Assembly (NCBI RefSeq): GCF_021545335.1
Contig: NZ_CP089312.1
Coordinates: 186,001-250,000 of the forward strand
Direction of reading: 5' to 3'
From: Streptomyces sp. GQFP
GTDB lineage: Bacteria; Actinomycetota; Actinomycetes; Streptomycetales; Streptomycetaceae
DNA: 64,000 bases
The translations under genes and the position numbers were made by a program. Below the pieces are notes generated by a model, which was not told the DNA's origin, ran no database searches, and saw only the letters and a program-made list of their open reading frames with translations. Numbering within the stretch: the first letter of the stretch is position 1; every line of letters begins with the position of its first letter. Below, piece by piece: positions 1-8,972 of the stretch.

Positions 1-1164
1 GTCTCCTCGCTGGCCGAGCGCGTGCTCGAACTGCTGTCCTCCGGGCAGGCGACGACCCGGACCGAGCTGGCCGATCTGCTCGGCGCCGCGCCCTCGACGA
101 TCTCCTTCACCGTCGGCCAGCTGGTGACCCACGGGCTGGTCGCGGAGCACGGCACCCGGTCCTCCACGGGCGGGCGGCCCCGGAAGGTGCTGCGGCTCGG
201 CGGCAGCGACGGGTTCGCGGTCGCGGCGGACCTGGGCAGCAGGCATGCCCGGGTCGGGGTGGTGTTCCCCGGGGGCGGGCTCACCGATGTGTCGACGGTG
301 CCGTTCGCCACCGCCGAGGGCCCGGAGGCGGCGCTGCCCGGTCTCGCCGAGACCCTGGAGACACTGGCAGCCCGGCACGGCCGGGAGCTGCTGCGGGGTG
401 TCGGGCTGTGTCTGCCGGGCCCGGTGGACGTCGAGTCGGGCGTCGTCACCCTCCCGGCCCGGATGCCCGGCTGGAACAGGTTTCCGGTGCGGGCCTGGCT
501 GGAGGACCGCTTCGGTGTCCCGGCGGCGATCGAGAACGACGCCAACTGCATGGCCGTCGGCGAGCACAGCGTCCAGCCCGCCGAACGGCGCCAGTCGATC
601 ATGGTGAAGATGGGTTCCGGCATCGGCGCCGGTGTCATCGCCGACGGCCGGCTGTACCGGGGCGGCACCGGAGCGGCCGGCGAGATCACCCACGTCCGCG
701 TCGAGAACGAGAACGGCACACCCTGTTCGTGCGGCAACACCGGCTGCCTGGAGACGGTCGCGTCGGGTGCGGCGCTGGTGCGGATCCTGCGGGAGCGGGG
801 CGCCCGGGTCGACTCCATCGAGGACGTGGTCAAGCTGGCCATGGACGCCGACCCGGAGGCGACGGGTGCGGTGCGCCGGGCGGGCCGCTATCTCGGCACG
901 GTCCTGTCGGCGAACGTCAACTTCTTCAACCCCGACGCGGTGTATCTCGGGGGTCTGCTGTCGACGCTGGAGCCGTTCGTGGCAGCGGTGCGCAGTCAGC
1001 TGTACGAGGGCTGCCATCCCCTCGTCACCGAGCAGCTGGTGATCGAGCGGGCGAGTCTCGGCGCCGACGCCGGACTGGTCGGCGCGGGCCAGTTCGCGCT
1101 GCAACGGGCGCTGGCGCGTGCTCTGGAGGCCCTCACCGGGCCCTCTCCTTCCCCTCACTCCTGA
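1..1164 (+). CDS. ROK-family transcriptional regulator (5' end outside window)
   Basis: The reading frame is open from base 1 (387 residues visible), so the true start lies upstream; the GTG at 22 falls inside the first helix of the DNA-binding domain. The N-terminus is a winged helix-turn-helix (TELADLLGAAPSTISFTVGQ). The rest is a ROK sugar-kinase-like fold with the zinc-binding motif CSCGNTGCLE around visible residue 245 and the ROK motif GIGAGVIADGRLYRG. ROK repressors respond to sugars or phosphosugars, and family membership is clear. It lies 17 bp upstream of the M81 peptidase gene and is probably cotranscribed with it. The minus-strand sugar ABC operon about 4 kb away is a plausible target, but that is inference. 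Whether it also retains kinase activity cannot be told from sequence. Confidence 0.88.
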   Translation, partial: VSSLAERVLELLSSGQATTRTELADLLGAAPSTISFTVGQLVTHGLVAEHGTRSSTGGRPRKVLRLGGSDGFAVAADLGSRHARVGVVFPGGGLTDVSTVPFATAEGPEAALPGLAETLETLAARHGRELLRGVGLCLPGPVDVESGVVTLPARMPGWNRFPVRAWLEDRFGVPAAIENDANCMAVGEHSVQPAERRQSIMVKMGSGIGAGVIADGRLYRGGTGAAGEITHVRVENENGTPCSCGNTGCLETVASGAALVRILRERGARVDSIEDVVKLAMDADPEATGAVRRAGRYLGTVLSANVNFFNPDAVYLGGLLSTLEPFVAAVRSQLYEGCHPLVTEQLVIERASLGADAGLVGAGQFALQRALARALEALTGPSPSPHS

Positions 1165-1181
1165 ACCCCTGCCGAGGAGCC

Positions 1182-2705
1182 ATGCCCCAGTCCCGTACCG
1201 CCATAGCCCGCCCGGTGATCGCCGTCGCCGGGCTCGGTATCGAGTCGTCGACCTTCTCCCCCGCACGCACCGAGGCGCCCGCCTTCCATCCGCAGCGCGG
1301 CGCGGACGTCCTCACGCGTTACCCGTTCCTGGCTCCCGGTGAACCGCTGCGGGAGGCGGCCGAGTGGCGGGGAGCGCTGGTCGGCAAGGCACTCCCCGGC
1401 GGGACGGTGACGGCTGCCGCCTTCGCTCTGCTCTCCGACGAACTCATCGACTGCTTGCGGGAGTTGGGTCCCGTCGACGGCCTCTGGTACGACATCCACG
1501 GCGCGATGACGGTGGAGGGCGTCGACGACGCTGAGGTGGTCCTGCTGGAGCGGATCCGGGAGGTCGTCGGCCCGGACGCGATCGTGTCCACGTCCATGGA
1601 TCTGCACGGCAATGTGTCGCGCGAACTCGCCCACCAGAGCGATCTGATCACCTGCTACCGGATGGCCCCGCACGAGGACCACATGGAGACGAAGGAGCGG
1701 GCGGTACGGAACCTGGTGGACGTCCTGGTCAGCGGCGCCCCTCGGCCGGTCAAGGCCTGGATCCCGGTGCCGGTGCTGCTGGCCGGTGAGCAGACCTCGA
1801 CGCGGATCGAGCCCGCGCGGAGCGTGTACGCGGCCGTCGACGAGGTCGAGGCGACCGACGGTGTGCTGGACGCCGCGATCTGGGTCGGATACGCGTGGGC
1901 GGACGAGCCGCGCAACCGGGCGGCGGTCGTCGTCACCGGGTTCGACGAAGCAGCGGTTTCCGCCGGTGCCGAGCGGCTGGCACGCGGCTTCTGGGAGGCG
2001 CGGAGCAGGTTCGCGTTCGTCGCGCCGACGGGCTCACTGGACGCGTGTCTGGACGAGGCGCTCGCGTCGGACGCCCGGCCGTACTTCATCAGCGACACCG
2101 GCGACAACCCGACGGCGGGCGGTGCGGGGGATGTGACCTGGGGGCTCGGGCGCGTCCTGGACCGGCCCGAGTTCAAGGACCCGGACGGGCCGGCCGTGAT
2201 CTACGCATCCGTGCCGGGGCCCGCCGCCGTCGAGGCAGCGGTGGCGGCGGGCGTCGGGGCGGTTGTCACGGTCACCGCCGGTGCGGAGGTGGACGACCGG
2301 CATGCCGGGCCGCTCACCATGACCGGGGTCGTGCACGCGGTGCGGCACGGGGACCGGGACGCCGGGACCGAGGTCGTGCTGCGGGTCGGCAGCGTGCACG
2401 TGATCCTCACGCGGCTGCGGAAGCCGTACCACCACGAGCACGACTTCACCGACCTGGATCTTGATCCGCGCGGTGCCGATCTTGTCCTCGTCAAGATCGG
2501 CTATCTCGAGCCTGAGCTGTTCGACATGGCTGTGGGGTGGAAGCTGGCGTTGACCCCCGGTGGGGTTGACCAGGATCTGGGGCGGTTGGGGCACCGGCGG
2601 ATTCGGCGGCCCATGTTTCCGTTCGATCCGGAGATGGAGGCGCCTGACCTCGCGGCAAGGATCATTCCGCCGTCCGACGAGCCGCTGGGCGGGGCCGACG
2701 AATAG
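1182..2705 (+). CDS. M81 family metallopeptidase (MlrC-like)
   Basis: A 507-residue protein with the two-domain layout of the M81/MlrC family: an N-terminal DUF1485-type metal-binding domain (residues about 1-300, with YDIHGAM and SMDLHGN carrying likely metal-ligand histidines) and a C-terminal MlrC domain. MlrC acts in microcystin degradation, but most actinobacterial homologues have unknown substrates, often beside sugar or amino-acid transport genes. The start is ATG at 1182, preceded by GAGGAG about 5 bases upstream; the open frame extends further up only as a shadow of the ROK gene. The 17-bp gap to the ROK gene implies cotranscription. The family call is firm and the substrate is unknown. 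Confidence 0.85.
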   Translation: MPQSRTAIARPVIAVAGLGIESSTFSPARTEAPAFHPQRGADVLTRYPFLAPGEPLREAAEWRGALVGKALPGGTVTAAAFALLSDELIDCLRELGPVDGLWYDIHGAMTVEGVDDAEVVLLERIREVVGPDAIVSTSMDLHGNVSRELAHQSDLITCYRMAPHEDHMETKERAVRNLVDVLVSGAPRPVKAWIPVPVLLAGEQTSTRIEPARSVYAAVDEVEATDGVLDAAIWVGYAWADEPRNRAAVVVTGFDEAAVSAGAERLARGFWEARSRFAFVAPTGSLDACLDEALASDARPYFISDTGDNPTAGGAGDVTWGLGRVLDRPEFKDPDGPAVIYASVPGPAAVEAAVAAGVGAVVTVTAGAEVDDRHAGPLTMTGVVHAVRHGDRDAGTEVVLRVGSVHVILTRLRKPYHHEHDFTDLDLDPRGADLVLVKIGYLEPELFDMAVGWKLALTPGGVDQDLGRLGHRRIRRPMFPFDPEMEAPDLAARIIPPSDEPLGGADE

Positions 2706-2785
2706 GGGCCTCGTGGCGGTGCGGGGTGCGCGCGGGGCGTGGGCTGTGCATGGTGGTAGGGAGTCCGGTCGAGCAAGGAGACGTC

Positions 2786-2992
2786 ATGCCGATCAAGCGC
2801 TCTGATTCGTCCTCTCCGTCCGACGACAGCACGACCCCGGACGCCCTGCTGCACACCGGTTCCGAGCACGGGGCGTCCGCCGAGGATCTGGTGCTTGCGA
2901 CGGGACGTGATGTGACTCCGCGAAGTCTGGCGTGGGCGGAGCGGAAGTTGGCGGAGGAGGGGTCTGCTGCGTTGGACAAGTTGCTGCCGTAG
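2786..2992 (+). CDS. Small hypothetical protein, 68 aa
   Basis: A short hydrophilic protein starting at ATG 2786 with AAGGAG seven bases upstream. The first half is rich in Ser, Asp and Thr and probably disordered; the second half (SLAWAERKLAEEGSAALDKL) looks like an amphipathic helix. There is no signal peptide or membrane segment. I do not recognise a named family. It sits between the M81 gene and the IS element, on the same strand as the M81 gene. The good ribosome site and GC-rich third positions support it being real. Confidence 0.6.
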   Translation: MPIKRSDSSSPSDDSTTPDALLHTGSEHGASAEDLVLATGRDVTPRSLAWAERKLAEEGSAALDKLLP

Positions 2993-3020
2993 GGGTTCAT
3001 TTTCGGCTGCGGCCGGTGGG

Positions 3021-3048
3021 GGCTGGTCGCGCAGTTCCCCGCGCCCCT
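3021..3048. repeat. Copy of a dispersed Streptomyces intergenic repeat, cut by the IS element
   Basis: The 28 bases here are identical to 14936-14963. The second copy continues into a GCGCCCCTGAAGGGGCGC hairpin; this copy stops where the IS982 element begins. The core CGCAGTTCCCCGCGCCCC is, from general knowledge of Streptomyces genomes, a very common intergenic element. Confidence 0.75.
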
Positions 3049-4030
3049 AGACGAGTCATTCCGATGTGATCAGTGGTCATAAGCAATCAAGGACCGGATG
3101 ACGGGCTGGCCGGTCTTGTGGTTGTGCCAGATCGCGGCGGCCATCGCGAGGATGCGTTGGGCGACGCGGACGGCGACACCTTCGAAGGTCCGGCCGCCGT
3201 GCTGTTCCAGGTCGAGCTGGCCTTTGAGGGTGTCGTTGACCGACTCGATCAGCTGCCGCACCGACTTCAGGAGGCTCTCCCCTCTGCGCTTCCTCTCGCG
3301 CTTGAACGACGGCCGCAGCAACTCCGAGCCCCGGAAGGCCAGATCGGCCTCGAACTCCCTGGAGGCGAAGCCCTTGTCCGCGATGACCAGCAGGCCCGGC
3401 CGGTCCGTGGCCAGGTGCGGTTCGCGGTCCAGCATCGCCGACAGCACCTCCCGCTCGTCCAGTTTCGGGTTCGCCAGTGCCCACAGGACGGGCATCCCGG
3501 TCGGGGTGCACACCAGGAACAGGCGCAGGCCCCAGAAGAACCGGGAGTGCGAGGCGCAGTACCCGTATCCGGCCCAGCCGGCCATGTCCGACCGCTTCAC
3601 CGTCGGACGCGAGCGGCCGCACTCCACCGGCGTGGAGTCGATGATCCAGTGGTTGTCGAACCAGAAGTCCGTGTCGACGGCCAGCAGTCGTATTGCCTTC
3701 TTGACCAGCGGCAACGCGGCCCGCAGCCGCTTGTTCCAGCCCGGCTGCCTGGGAACGTAGGGGAACATCGCTCCCAGCCGGGAGTCCACGAACCGCAGCC
3801 AGCGCGACTCCGAGGTGAAGCCCAGCAGCGCCTGTGCGACCGCAAGGGTGACCAGCTCGGAATCCGTCAGCCGCGGCGGTCGGCCAAGCCATCGGGTACC
3901 TCCGATCTCGTCGTCGATCTTCACGTACAGTGCGGTCAGCAGGGCGTCTAGGTTGTTCGTCACACAACGATCTTGGACGCCCTGTCTGCGTTCCCGGACG
4001 CACCGTCAACATTCGGAATGACTCGTCTAG
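3047..4030. mobile_element. IS982-family insertion sequence, about 984 bp
   Basis: Perfect 18-bp terminal inverted repeats bound the element: CTAGACGAGTCATTCCGA at 3047-3064 and its reverse complement at 4013-4030. A single intact transposase gene fills the interior, and the length is typical of IS982. No convincing target-site duplication is visible: the left flank reads GCGCCC and the right flank AAGCAGG. Because CTAG is itself a palindrome, the exact ends could lie a few bases further in. It was inserted into the dispersed intergenic repeat at 3021-3048, whose other half is not found beyond the right end. Confidence 0.9.
3070..3963 (-). CDS. IS982 family transposase
   Basis: A 297-residue DDE transposase of the IS982 family, full length and uninterrupted. 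It starts with GTG at 3963, just inside the right inverted repeat. Recognisable catalytic blocks are WIIDSTPVE (first Asp), VIADKGF (second Asp) and the RQLIESVND segment (Glu). The stretch SDMAGWAGYGYCASHSRFFW is highly characteristic of actinobacterial members. The protein should be able to mobilise this IS. I saw no second copy of it in the window. Confidence 0.93.
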   Translation of the reverse strand: MTNNLDALLTALYVKIDDEIGGTRWLGRPPRLTDSELVTLAVAQALLGFTSESRWLRFVDSRLGAMFPYVPRQPGWNKRLRAALPLVKKAIRLLAVDTDFWFDNHWIIDSTPVECGRSRPTVKRSDMAGWAGYGYCASHSRFFWGLRLFLVCTPTGMPVLWALANPKLDEREVLSAMLDREPHLATDRPGLLVIADKGFASREFEADLAFRGSELLRPSFKRERKRRGESLLKSVRQLIESVNDTLKGQLDLEQHGGRTFEGVAVRVAQRILAMAAAIWHNHKTGQPVIRSLIAYDH

Positions 4031-4071
4031 AAGCAGGCACGTTGTCGGACTGCGCGACTTCGACGGGCCGC

Positions 4072-5982
4072 CTAGTTCTGCTGCACCGCCATCGGATCGA
4101 AGGTGATCCTGGTACGTACGCCGTGCTCTGCCCAGGTCACCTCGACCGTCGTGTCCGTCACCTCGACCTCGGAGATCACCTGCTCGGGTACCAGCGGGGT
4201 CGGGTCCGCCGTGAGAGTCGCCAGAGCCACGTACAGGGACGCGCCCTCGCCCGTCAGGCGGGGGACGACGGCCCAGCGGGTGTAGGCCGTGCCCTGGGGG
4301 GCTCGGGTCTCCTCCGCCTCCGGGGTCCAGCCGTACAGGCCGTGCAGGGTCGACGTCACCGCCTCCTCCGGGCCCGTCGCCCAGCCGGTGTGCGTGACGC
4401 GCGCCCCGGGCGGGGCGCCGATCACCCGGTGTACGCGCAGTTCGTGGCGGCCTCGTACGACCGTGATGCTCTCCACCCGCAGGCCCGGCACCATCGGCGG
4501 GCCCGCGGTGAAGACCGGACGGTGCCAGGAGGCCGCCCAGCCCCAGTCGTCGCCGTGGCCCGCGCCCAGGGGGTGGATACGGCGGCGCACGCTGCCCCGG
4601 CCGGCGATCTCCACGGAGAGATGGTTGTCGGCGATGTTGGCGGGAGCGGTCGGTCCTGAGTGGGTCGAGTAGGCCTGGCGGCCGTAGTGCGGGTCGTTCT
4701 CGGCCGCCGTCTCGCCCTCGTGCGGGCGGACGTGGTCGCTGCCGTGGTTGTGGAGTCGTACGATCCCGTCCGCGCGGGTCGACTGCACCAGCAGGCCGGG
4801 GGCGGGCAACGCCAGCACCCGGTCGCTCTCCTCCACCGGTGCCTGTTCCTCGCGGGCCGTCCAGAGGGGGGCGTCGGCGGGTGCGAGCAGGGAGACGAAG
4901 GCCTTCGAGGCCCAGTACGGGGATGCCGGGCCCGAGTACGTCTGGAGGGTCGCCTGGTGGGCGCCGTGCCAGCCGAGTGTCAGCAGGCCGTCCTCGGTCA
5001 GGGCGCCCCGGTCCAGGAAGTGGCGAAGGCTGCCGCTGATGAGGCGGCGGCTCGTTCCGGGGGTGAGCGGGGTGTCGCCGGTGAGGGCGCCCAGGCCTAC
5101 GGCAGCAGAGGCGGCGAAGCGGTACGACAGGGAGCGGCCGAAGTGGATCGGCGCGCCGTCTCCGCCGAACATCAGCGCGAAGCCGTCGAGGTGTTCTCGC
5201 AGGCGGGGGCCGTACAACGCCGACAGGTCCCGGTCGTCGCCCAGGTACGCGTCCAGCACCGGGTACAGGTGCAGGGCCCAGCCGTTGTAGTGGTCGAAGG
5301 CCCGGCCGTCGCCGTCCGCGTACCAGCCGTCGCCCCGGTACCAGGTCTCCATCAGCTCTTGGGCGCGTTCGCGGGACCTCGTCGTCTCCGCGTCGCCGCG
5401 CCCGACCGACTCGAGGAAACCGGCGACCGTGTACGGGAAGAGGTACCAGTTGTTCGGGGCCGGCGTGTGGCGCAGTGAGCCGCGCAGCCATTCCTCCGCG
5501 CGGTCCTGTACGGCTGAGTCGAGCCGTTTCCACAGCCAGGGCGCCGTCAGGCGCAGCCCGAGCGCCACTGAGGCCGACTCGACCATCGGCTGGCCCTGGA
5601 CGTCGTGGTCGAGGATGAGCGGCCAGGACTCGGTGTCCGCGCGGCCGGGGGTGCGGGTGCCCGCCGTGAGGCCCTGGGCGTAGCGGTCGAGCCAGCCGTG
5701 CGGGTCGTCGCCGTCCGCGCCCGCGACACGGAAGGCGGCGGCGAGGAAGGTGCGGGCGTAGCCTTCGAGTCCGTCGGAGCGCACGCCCGAGCGTGACGGC
5801 ACGCCGGGCAGGTCGAGCAGGGCGCCGCCGGGGGTGCTCCAGCGCCAGGCGGCGGCCAGCAGTCCGTCGGCCACGGCCTCCCAGTGGGCCCGCGTGTAGC
5901 CGGTGTGCGGGCTCGACTCGCGGTCCTCGGGCGGGAGTTCGAAGGGGATACCGCTGCTGCTGTTGCGGGTCGTGCTGCTCAT
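4072..5982 (-). CDS. DUF2264 domain-containing protein, likely carbohydrate-active
   Basis: A 636-residue soluble protein matching the DUF2264 family over most of its length (GYTRAHWEAVADGLL, LEGYARTFLAAAF, HYNGWALHLYPVLDAY, FGRSLSYRFAASAAVG). Family members resemble alpha/alpha-toroid polysaccharide lyases and unsaturated glycuronyl hydrolases, and are found beside sugar ABC transporters; the reaction is not established here. No signal peptide is seen, so it should act on an imported sugar. The start ATG at 5982 overlaps the stop of the upstream 2-hydroxyacid dehydrogenase as ATGA, indicating translational coupling. It is the last gene of the sugar cluster before the IS. Confidence 0.82.
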   Translation of the reverse strand: MSSTTRNSSSGIPFELPPEDRESSPHTGYTRAHWEAVADGLLAAAWRWSTPGGALLDLPGVPSRSGVRSDGLEGYARTFLAAAFRVAGADGDDPHGWLDRYAQGLTAGTRTPGRADTESWPLILDHDVQGQPMVESASVALGLRLTAPWLWKRLDSAVQDRAEEWLRGSLRHTPAPNNWYLFPYTVAGFLESVGRGDAETTRSRERAQELMETWYRGDGWYADGDGRAFDHYNGWALHLYPVLDAYLGDDRDLSALYGPRLREHLDGFALMFGGDGAPIHFGRSLSYRFAASAAVGLGALTGDTPLTPGTSRRLISGSLRHFLDRGALTEDGLLTLGWHGAHQATLQTYSGPASPYWASKAFVSLLAPADAPLWTAREEQAPVEESDRVLALPAPGLLVQSTRADGIVRLHNHGSDHVRPHEGETAAENDPHYGRQAYSTHSGPTAPANIADNHLSVEIAGRGSVRRRIHPLGAGHGDDWGWAASWHRPVFTAGPPMVPGLRVESITVVRGRHELRVHRVIGAPPGARVTHTGWATGPEEAVTSTLHGLYGWTPEAEETRAPQGTAYTRWAVVPRLTGEGASLYVALATLTADPTPLVPEQVISEVEVTDTTVEVTWAEHGVRTRITFDPMAVQQN

Positions 5983-7010
5983 GCGAGGAAGGCCAGCCTT
6001 TCGCGTCGTACGGGATGGCGGAATCCGGCGCCGGACGCCCAGTGTTCCGTCTCGCCGACGGCGAGGTCGGCAAGGCGGCGCCACTCGTTGCCCTGGGAAC
6101 CGGCGAGGTGGGGGGTGAGGAGAGCGTCGGGGCAGGTCCACAACGGGTGCTCGGGCGGCAGGACTTCGGGGTCGGTGACATCGAGCACGGCCCGGATGCG
6201 GCGTTCCCGGACCGCGTCGGTGAGGGCGTCCTGGTCGACGACGCCTCCTCGGGCGGTGTTGATGAACACGGCGCCCGGGCGCATGGAGTCGAGCAGGGCG
6301 CGGCTCACCAGGCCCCGGGTGGCGGGCAGCAGGGGGGTGTGCAGGCTGACCGTGTCGGAGCGGGCGAACAGGGCGTCCAACTCGACGCGTTTCACGCCTA
6401 GTTCGGCCGCTTCGGCGTCGGTGACGTAGGGGTCGTACAGGAGGATCTCGAAGTCGTGGGGGTGCAGGAGTTCGATGACTCGGCGGCCGACCAGGGAGGC
6501 GGAGACGATGCCCACGGTGCGGCGGTAGTTGCCGATCGTGCGGGAGGTGCGCAGCCAGTCGTCCCGGGTCTGGGTGGTGACGTACGCCTGGGCCCGTTCC
6601 AGGACGTGTTTGCCGGTGAGCAGGATCATGGCGAGGGTGTACTCGGCGACTGGCAGGGCGTTCGCGGCGGCGGCGGACGACACCTCGATGCCGCGCTCCC
6701 AGCAGGCCTCGGTGACATGCGGGCGGACACTGCCCGCCGTGTGTACGACCGCCCGCAGCCGGGGTGCCGCCGCGAGGGCGTCGGCGTCGAGGGCGGGGCA
6801 GCCCCAGCCGGTGACGAGGAGGTCGACGTCGGCGAGGATCTTGCGGGCGCGTTCGGTGCCGAAGTCGTCCAGGACCGGCAGCGGGGCGAGGTCACAGACG
6901 GTCGCGAGAGCGTCCAGCGAGGCGGGGTCGAGGACGGCGGCTGCGGCGTCCGGGGACATGGCGAGGGCGGCGCGGGGGCGGAAGCCGGGGCCCGGCGAGG
7001 ACACGGTCAT
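5979..7010 (-). CDS. D-isomer-specific 2-hydroxyacid dehydrogenase family protein
   Basis: A 343-residue NAD(P)-dependent dehydrogenase. The Rossmann segment reads VGIVSASLVGRRVIELL, in which the usual GxGxxG is altered to GxxxxxxxG as in many actinobacterial members. The catalytic regions are NTARGGVVDQDAL (Arg), DVTDPEVLPPEHPLW (Glu) and LTPHLAGS (His). It presumably reduces or oxidises a 2-keto or 2-hydroxy acid derived from the imported carbohydrate. It overlaps the DUF2264 gene by 4 bases. A 65-bp gap separates it from the permease gene and holds a GACAAC-TTA-GACAAC direct repeat, so a second promoter is possible. Confidence 0.85.
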   Translation of the reverse strand: MTVSSPGPGFRPRAALAMSPDAAAAVLDPASLDALATVCDLAPLPVLDDFGTERARKILADVDLLVTGWGCPALDADALAAAPRLRAVVHTAGSVRPHVTEACWERGIEVSSAAAANALPVAEYTLAMILLTGKHVLERAQAYVTTQTRDDWLRTSRTIGNYRRTVGIVSASLVGRRVIELLHPHDFEILLYDPYVTDAEAAELGVKRVELDALFARSDTVSLHTPLLPATRGLVSRALLDSMRPGAVFINTARGGVVDQDALTDAVRERRIRAVLDVTDPEVLPPEHPLWTCPDALLTPHLAGSQGNEWRRLADLAVGETEHWASGAGFRHPVRRERLAFLA

Positions 7011-7036
7011 TCGGGGTCGGGTACTCCTTACTGGTC

Positions 7037-7051
7037 GACAACTTAGACAAC
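7037..7051. promoter_or_regulatory. GACAAC direct repeat, possible operator
   Basis: GACAAC-TTA-GACAAC gives two hexamers with a 9-bp period, in the short gap upstream of the 2-hydroxyacid dehydrogenase gene. The motif differs from that of the DeoR/LacI hybrid regulator. The ROK regulator at the window start is a possible binder. This is weak evidence. Confidence 0.3.
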
Positions 7052-7075
7052 TCCGGTACGACGACCGCTACTTGC

Positions 7076-7939
7076 TCATTTCACCGAGCCCGCTGTCAGG
7101 CCGCTGCGCCAGAAGCGTTGCAGCAGGGCGAAGGCGAGGATGAGCGGAATGACGGCGAGCAGGGAGCCCATGATCACCACGGGGTAGTACTCGGGCGACA
7201 CGGAGGCCGAGCTGTTCCACTGGTACAGGCCGAGGCTGACGGGATAGAGGTCCTGGTCGGAGAGCATCACCATGGGCAGGAAGAAGTTGTTCCAGATGGC
7301 GGTGAGCTGGAAGAGGAAGACCGTGACCAGGCCGGGGCCGAGCATCCGCAGCGCCACCCGTACGTAGGTGGTGAGTTCGCCCGCTCCGTCGACGCGCGCG
7401 GCCTCCAGGACCTCGTCGGGGACATAGCCCTGGCTGAAGATCCGGCCGAGGTAGACGCCGAACGGGTTGAACAGGACGGGGATGAACACGGCCCAGTAGG
7501 TGTTGACGAGGCCGGCCTCCGAGGCCATCAGGTACAGCGGCAGCGCGAGCACCGTCTGCGGCACCATGACGGCCGCCAGGACCAGGCCGAACAGTTTCTC
7601 CTTGTGCCGGAAGCTGAACTTGTCGAAGGCGTAACCGCAGGCCACGCTCACCAGGGCACCGATCCCGGCACCGAGGACGGCGTACAGCAGGCTGTTGCCG
7701 TACCAGCGGCTGTACAGGCCGTCGTCCATCGCGAACAGGTCGCGCAGGTTCTGTACGAAGGAGAAGTCGCTCAGCGACAGCAGGTTGCTGCTGAACAGCG
7801 CGTCCCGGTTCTTCCCTGCGGCGAGGACCAGCCATAGGACGGGCAGCAGGGTGTAGAGGACGGAGAGCGCGACGACCACGTTGACCGTGGCCCGGCCGAG
7901 CAGGCGTGGGCGCATGAGGGTGCTGTCGCCGGTGCTCAT
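7076..7939 (-). CDS. Carbohydrate ABC transporter permease (MalG type)
   Basis: A 287-residue inner-membrane permease with about six transmembrane segments and the EAA loop typical of sugar importers (VLEAARVDGAGELTTYVRV, residues about 190-208), which contacts the ATPase. The start ATG at 7939 overlaps the stop of the partner permease as ATGA, so the two are translationally coupled. No ATP-binding gene is present in the cluster; in Streptomyces such importers commonly share the ATPase MsiK encoded elsewhere. Confidence 0.92.
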   Translation of the reverse strand: MSTGDSTLMRPRLLGRATVNVVVALSVLYTLLPVLWLVLAAGKNRDALFSSNLLSLSDFSFVQNLRDLFAMDDGLYSRWYGNSLLYAVLGAGIGALVSVACGYAFDKFSFRHKEKLFGLVLAAVMVPQTVLALPLYLMASEAGLVNTYWAVFIPVLFNPFGVYLGRIFSQGYVPDEVLEAARVDGAGELTTYVRVALRMLGPGLVTVFLFQLTAIWNNFFLPMVMLSDQDLYPVSLGLYQWNSSASVSPEYYPVVIMGSLLAVIPLILAFALLQRFWRSGLTAGSVK

Positions 7940-8925
7940 CGGGCCGTCTCCTCGGGGGTGTTGGCGCGGCTGGTCCAGCGGGTGACGCCGTAGGACAGGG
8001 CGATCGTGCAGACGAGCAGGACGACCGAGGCGGCTGCCGCCAGGCTGTAGTTGTTGCGGGTGAAGGCGGCGTCGTAGATGTACATGCTGGGCGAGAAGCG
8101 GGAGTTGATCATCGGGGAGGACTGGCTGAGCAGCATGGGCTCGGTGAACAGCTGCAGCGCCCAGATGAGGGTGAAGATGGCGACCATGACGATCGATGTG
8201 CGGACCAGGGGTGTCTTGACCTGGAGTGCCGTACGGACCGGGCCCGCGCCGTCGACGACCGACGCCTCGATGACCTCGCGTGGTACGGCCTGGAGGGCGG
8301 CGTAGAAGACGACCATGTTGTAGCCGAGGTTGCTCCACAGGGCGATGTTCACGATCGACGGGAGCACGGTGTGGATGCCGAGGAAGTCGATGGTGATGTC
8401 GGCCTTGGCGAACAGGTCGATGACCGGGCTGATGCCGGGTGTGTAGAGGTACAGCCAGATGAGGGCGGCGATGATGCCGGGCACGGCGTGCGGCAGGAAC
8501 AGGCCGAGCTGGGCCCAGGCGCGCAGCCGTACGACGCCGGAGTCGAGGAGCAGGGCGAGGGCGAGCGCGCCGATCACCATCAGGGGGATGTAGATCAGGC
8601 AGTACAGGGCGACCGTGCCGAGCCCGGACAGGAACGTCGGGTCGGTGAGGACGGCGGCGTAGCTGCGCAGGCCGACGAAGATGGTGCGTTCGGGGCCGAA
8701 GCCGAGGCCGGGCTGGTCGTCGCTGAAGAAGCTCAGGTAGATCGCCGTGCCGACGGGGATCAGGAAGACGGTGACGAGGAGGGCTAAGAAGGGGGCCATC
8801 AGGACGGCGCACGCGGCGAGTTGACGTCGGCGGGCCGCCTTGCGGGCGCGCAGGGTCGAGACGGGAGCGGCGGCGCGGGAGGCGGCGGCAGGCGCGGGGT
8901 GGTGGGCCTGGGTGGTCGCGGTCAT
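7936..8925 (-). CDS. Sugar ABC transporter permease (MalF type), TTA codon
   Basis: A 329-residue permease with a positively charged cytoplasmic N-terminus (about 35 residues) and six predicted membrane segments. The EAA loop reads VIEASVVDGAGPVRTALQV. Leu47 is encoded by TTA (complement of 8785-8787), a codon read in Streptomyces only by the bldA tRNA, so translation probably depends on development. It pairs with the MalG-type permease (4-bp overlap) and follows the binding protein gene after 47 bp. Confidence 0.92.
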   Translation of the reverse strand: MTATTQAHHPAPAAASRAAAPVSTLRARKAARRRQLAACAVLMAPFLALLVTVFLIPVGTAIYLSFFSDDQPGLGFGPERTIFVGLRSYAAVLTDPTFLSGLGTVALYCLIYIPLMVIGALALALLLDSGVVRLRAWAQLGLFLPHAVPGIIAALIWLYLYTPGISPVIDLFAKADITIDFLGIHTVLPSIVNIALWSNLGYNMVVFYAALQAVPREVIEASVVDGAGPVRTALQVKTPLVRTSIVMVAIFTLIWALQLFTEPMLLSQSSPMINSRFSPSMYIYDAAFTRNNYSLAAAASVVLLVCTIALSYGVTRWTSRANTPEETAR

Positions 8926-8972
8926 GGGGTGTCACCTGCCTTTCGGGCGGCGGACCGTAAGGAGTTTCTGGC

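Noticed and set aside
3077-6181. A minus-strand open frame of over 1000 codons across the IS and DUF2264 gene
   Set aside because: It is a shifted reading of two well-supported genes, rich in Arg and Pro, with no family pattern.
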